From assembly GCF_021155775.2 (NCBI RefSeq), contig NC_060235.2, positions 8,231,193 to 8,295,192 of the forward strand: DNA of 64,000 nt, written 5' to 3'. Source of the DNA: Neodiprion pinetum (Eukaryota > Arthropoda > Insecta > Hymenoptera > Diprionidae). The notes under the pieces are model-generated. The model did no database searches and was not told where the DNA came from. It was given only the letters and a program-made list of their open reading frames with translations. The translations under genes were made by a program, and so were the position numbers. Every line of letters starts with the position of its first letter. Positions within the stretch are counted from its first letter, which is position 1. Shown one piece after another: positions 59,855 through 64,000 of the stretch.

Positions 59855-61224
59855 TACAGCGTGTTTCCGAGTAAACGCTGTAATATGTTGGTTTGCCTAC
59901 CACTAAGGAGCACAGATATCGGTAAGACAGATCTACTGAGTTGTCGGCAAGTAAATCGGTAGGTAGAGCGTTTAGAATCCTCAACGAATGGATTTTCTGG
60001 TCTATGGAAACCTGCTGTTTTAATAAAAGGAAAAACAATATTGTCGTAAGACGAAAAAAGGGATGTTTTTGTGAAATCATTGTCATTCTTATAAGAAACG
60101 GAATTTCGAAAAATCGGCAGATGTTTACGTCTACTAACAGTATTATTTTTTTCTTGTGATCCAGACAAAGCGTTCTGAAGTTATCGTGGTCACCACAAAA
60201 AAAAAAAAAAACTTTTTCAGAGAATTGTTGTACCTCGGCAATTTTTAAATATATCTTGACGAAAAAAAAATTATTTATCGAGCTCAATAAGTATACCAGG
60301 AAATCGCGCTCTGTTTTAGATTGAAAAATGCATTTTAGTCACGAAAAAAAATATTTTAATTTCGCCTATGACAACTGGGGTATTTCACGCGAAGCAGACG
60401 ATGAAAATATTTATGAGCTTCTGAAATTCGTTCATATTTGGCTCAATTGTAATTCTAGAAGGTATGAATATGAACACCGATTTCTTTTAACGTTCCGTTG
60501 TCAAGTTATGGACTTCTAAAGAATCGACGTAATCGAAATGTGGATTTTTCGGAAGTAGTTCTTTCAACTAAACAAATTTGCAATAAAATATTAGACACGG
60601 TGGTTTTTAATGGAAATTCACTGTACTTTTCAGAAATAAGATTCAAAATTTTGTTTTCAACAAGATGGCGGCATTGCGCATGTCAGTAGCTCTCGAGTTC
60701 GAAGTCGAGAGCTTTCGCACTGCCATATCTCCTGACATCACTGTCCAACTGATAACAAATAGAAACAATTTTTTCAGTTAAAACACCTTTTCGGATCTGA
60801 AATCGTAGCCCAAATCTTGAAAACAAAAGAAATATGTCAGTGATATATACGATTATAAACGAAAAATCGTTGAAAATTTTTTTTATAAAGTTTAGCTCGA
60901 ATCGATAAACAAGTTTCACAGATTGCGTAAAAATTTCAAATCGATTGTATAAAAATTGACCGAGAAATCTGCGCCACCGTATTGAAAACGTGATCGTTCG
61001 CTACTTGTATGCCCCATTCCGCCATTTTGTTATCAGTTTCCGTGAAAAAATTCTAAAATGTTCTTGAAATTGTAAATAACGAAACACTCAAACTGAAATT
61101 GCTCCAAGTGTTTTCATTTTCTTAATAAAAAACAAAGCCTTACTCCCCCCTAGATAATCGTATTTGTGCCCCTCAATGGAAGGCAACCCAAAATACCGCA
61201 TCGCTTACTCGGAAACACCCTGTA
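59855..61224. mobile_element. 1.37 kb TIR element with TACAG-GTGTTTCC ends
   Basis: The left end reads TACAGCGTGTTTCCGAGTAA. The right end, reverse-complemented, reads TACAGGGTGTTTCCGAGTAA. About 60 bp of inverted similarity follows (CGCTG-AATATGTTGGTTTGCCT against CGATG-GTATTTTGGGTTGCCT, then AGG-GCACA). TATA borders both sides (59851-59854 and 61225-61228) and may be a 4-bp target duplication. Inside is a perfect 9-bp stem, AGCTCTCGA with TCGAGAGCT (60688-60713), and an A14-type run near 60197. No transposase is recognisable, so it appears non-autonomous; the superfamily is not assigned. Confidence 0.75.
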
Positions 61225-61228
61225 TATA

Positions 61229-64000
61229 ACGTATACCCGTCAGACCGCTGAGCTCAGATGCAGTGCAATGCAGGGTTTCTGTCCGGAACATACTTTTGTT
61301 TCATTTGGGTTCGTGGCCTCAACGTCAGTGTTTTCTTCTCCCTCCACAGCAGTTTGCTCAACGTGTAGAACGCGTTTTATTCGCGGCAATAAGTCCGCCG
61401 TTCCATGCGGAGCCATTTACCTTTACTTGGCACCTATTCGGTCCTCGCGACGCGACGGGCGTACAAAGAAAAGCAATTATGTCTCAAGTGTTGCTTTTGC
61501 GAAGTGCGCGCACGATAATTTCGCACATTATTAGATCTCGGCGTGTATATGCAGGCAATCTGTACAAGTGTACGGTTCCATCAACTCGGCTTAACTCTTC
61601 AATACCAATTATCAATAGCTTCATTAAACTCTTGATGTAGCGTAATGAGCGGTTGACAAATTGACAATTCTCCCCCAGACTTGGAATCTTTAAACATTTC
61701 TGGTACCAGCTTCAGCGAGATTGTGATTTTTTATTTTCACCTCGCACCTGTCGTGTCGAGGATTTCATCTCAAACGTCGGTGTCGTAGGATTGAAAAAAA
61801 TTAGAGAAGTAAATTTCTCAATTTTCTCATTCGATGGAAAATATTTGCTTCGGGGAACAAGGCAGTGAAACTCTGGGCTTTCGATGAGATTTTATGAAAG
61901 ATTAATTTTTTTGCTTTTCAGAAAAAAACTGCTTTTAATATTTTCGCTAGTATACTATAGTTCGTAAAACTTAGAACTTTGGTGTCCTATAAAAACCTCC
62001 TTGCGTCGCGCTTTCTTCCTTAGAAATTCTAAATAAAGTCACAGCTAGTCCTGTCGCATGAAAAACTAGAGTTGCTATCTGATTATTGACTACAAAGTCA
62101 TGCTATTTACGTGCAAAAAGAAGCGAAATAAACGTGAAACAACATGAATATATGATGAAATTTGAGATTGAAATTATTTCTGAAACCAAATTTCTCTGAG
62201 TCAAATTTTTTCCAATTAAACATGTGTTATTTGAATATTGTCCATTTCAAATAAGCCGCATAGCTTAATAGTCAATCATCAGCCTGCAAATTCTATAGAA
62301 TATTCTGTTATTTATTCTAACAAGAAAGCTGTGAAATCGTGTAAAATTTTCGTAAAAAAACTATGACACAAGGAGTTGGTCGAAAAGTACCAATTTCTAA
62401 CGTTACTTTAGCGAATGTATTGCAGAAGACACGTATTGAATATAATCAACCAAGTCAGGAAAATACCTGCTTCGTAAAAATTACTAATGAGTGCTGAAAA
62501 ATTCAAACTGATCTAATCAAAAATCATCATTGTAAAGTGATTTCAAGTGATTCAACGTCATCCCCGAAAGTATTTTCAGTTATACGTAAATTCGAGTGAA
62601 GTTGCACTTCAATTTTCTAGTATTCGACAATTCATTGCAGTTTAAGATAATCTGAGAGGAGTTTTTTTATACCGAAATCACGATGAGAGTTTATGACTCG
62701 AAGTCACGGAATGGTCAAAGAATTCCTTTCGAGACTCGAAAATTTTTTATTCCATCGTTGCATTTCCTTTTTTGATTATAAAGATTCTTTAGTCCTTTGG
62801 AATATCCTTCGTTGCGCCAGGAAGTGTAAAGAAAATTATGTCCCTGTAGATATTGCACGGGTATACATTCTGCAGAAGGCTTGTATCGGCTGCGTTAAGT
62901 ATCAGTGTCAGGAACTGGAACTAAGTTTACATTTGAAATGTAGTCGCACGTTTCGAACGCAATTTCTTTTACTACGTGACCGTTCCACTCAAGGATTGTA
63001 GGACAAGTTTTTCTGAAAAGTGATTTACTGACAATATTCTCGCATGTAAAAATTGCCATCCTTAGGTGAAGCAGAGTGTTCAAAGTCGGCTGAGTGAACA
63101 TGAAATAATGAGGAGAAAAATGAGACGAAAAATGAACGAGCAAACCCTTTGACAGCTAACTTTGTCCGTATGCCTGTACGCCGAAAGCAGAGAAGTGTAC
63201 CCGGCTACAAAGAAGATCAATCTCATTTTCTTTCATTTTCCTCCACTTCGTCCTTTTTTCGCGTCTTCTGCTTTCGGCTCATTTTTATTTGCTCCTCTTT
63301 TACAGAGATCGGGGCATTATACTTACGTTATTTTGCTCAAAGCGATCTCCCTTTGAACGCCATTCGCCTTGCCGGTTTACTATGCGCCAGACCATCCACA
63401 CCGTACAAGGTTATTCTCTATCAGGGGAAAATTATTTCCACCGCGATGAAAAAAGCGGAGAAGCGAAAATGGAAAAAGAAATTTAAAACCATGTTAGAAC
63501 CCGAAATTCTTACTGTGATATCAATTTTTCTTCAAATAATTAAATTTTCATGGAGTTCAGGAACTTTCCATGCCAACTCTCATCAATTTATTAATTCGAA
63601 CTAGACTTCGCGGTCGAGAGTCTGATGGTAGGAGGATTGATTAAAAAAAAATTTCAATAAACACCCCATGAAAGCTTGCGGCTTTGATTTTTTCAAGCAT
63701 TGAATATTGATCGAAGGCTTTTTACTGCTTCCGCGTTCGGGTGTGCGGTTTTTTTTTCTTTTTTTTTTTTTAGCCGCGAGTACAATGCTTCCCTCCTGAA
63801 TATGCGCCAGCGTTTATAGCAACGTACCTACACAGAAGCTTAAATACACACATAAACAAGAGCTGCGCCATTCGAATGAGGCGAGCAAAAGGTGGTCTTC
63901 AATCGTTGAGTTCGTGCCTCGTCATATTTAAATAGAATTGAGATTATTTCCAGAGAATCGTGAAGATTTCCCAGGATTTTTGATATTTCTGAAAATTCCA
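61229..64000. other. Gene-free stretch to the window end
   Basis: No gene recognised. Overlapping plus-strand frames at 61166-61640 (122 and 125 codons) begin inside or beside the TIR element and have no known domain. A frame of 151 codons at 63149-63604 contains a lysine-rich part and no recognisable family. A T-rich run lies near 63749-63770. Confidence 0.45.

Noticed and set aside
61166..61640. 122- and 125-codon frames, plus strand
   Set aside because: They overlap in different frames, begin in or beside a transposon end, and match nothing I know.
63149..63604. 151-codon frame near the window end
   Set aside because: Composition changes abruptly from Phe/Ser-rich to Lys-rich to hydrophobic, with no family; about the length expected by chance in 64 kb.

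Overview
The window reads as a gene-poor stretch of an animal nuclear genome, most likely an insect and possibly a hymenopteran. The grounds are AT-rich sequence with scattered poly-A and poly-T runs, no bacterial-style operons, a decayed mariner element, several TA-flanked miniature inverted-repeat elements, and microsatellites. The species cannot be fixed from the sequence. No protein-coding gene could be recognised with confidence. The longest open frames (about 150-200 codons) show no family I know, and several lie across repeat edges or overlap on opposite strands, as chance frames do. No tRNA, rRNA or CRISPR array was seen.

What can be annotated is mostly repetitive DNA. (1) Two direct copies of a 1.25 kb element with CACGGAGG-type ends and TA flanks lie at 1.47-2.72 kb and 25.38-26.64 kb. 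(2) Two opposite-orientation copies of a 420-bp CACTGAGAG-ended element lie at 51.84-52.26 kb and 55.89-56.31 kb. (3) A three-copy family lies at 7.76-8.18, 44.0-44.64 and 57.22-58.02 kb. (4) An internally deleted mariner with both inverted ends, TA flanks and transposase N- and C-terminal pieces lies at 19.3-19.9 kb. A second, isolated mariner tip sits at 41.17 kb. (5) Foldback (near-palindromic) elements lie at 4.52, 4.85, 41.22, 43.73 and 51.28 kb. A TTAA-flanked inverted-repeat candidate lies at 47.2-47.9 kb, and a 1.37 kb element with TACAG-GTGTTTCC ends at 59.85-61.22 kb.

Three local arrays stand out. A field of CCTGATCAGG-type words spans 12.2-13.4 kb. Spaced, degenerate palindromes built on AAGGTCGTA...TACGACCTT span 16.9-17.73 kb. 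A minisatellite of about 50 bp with a repeated AAGTTCA-TAACTC core spans 30.24-30.67 kb. A region of TCGAAA-like words at 42.08-43.31 kb shares its end sequence with a fragment at 55.09 kb.

The rest is unannotated intergenic or intronic DNA. A few GC-richer patches (6.1-6.55, 10.7-12.2, 35.2-35.9, 38.5-38.9, 54.7-55.1 and 56.4-57.0 kb) are the best places to look for real exons or promoters with transcript data, but the sequence alone does not prove any gene there. There is therefore no gene network to describe; the main history visible is layering of small DNA transposons.
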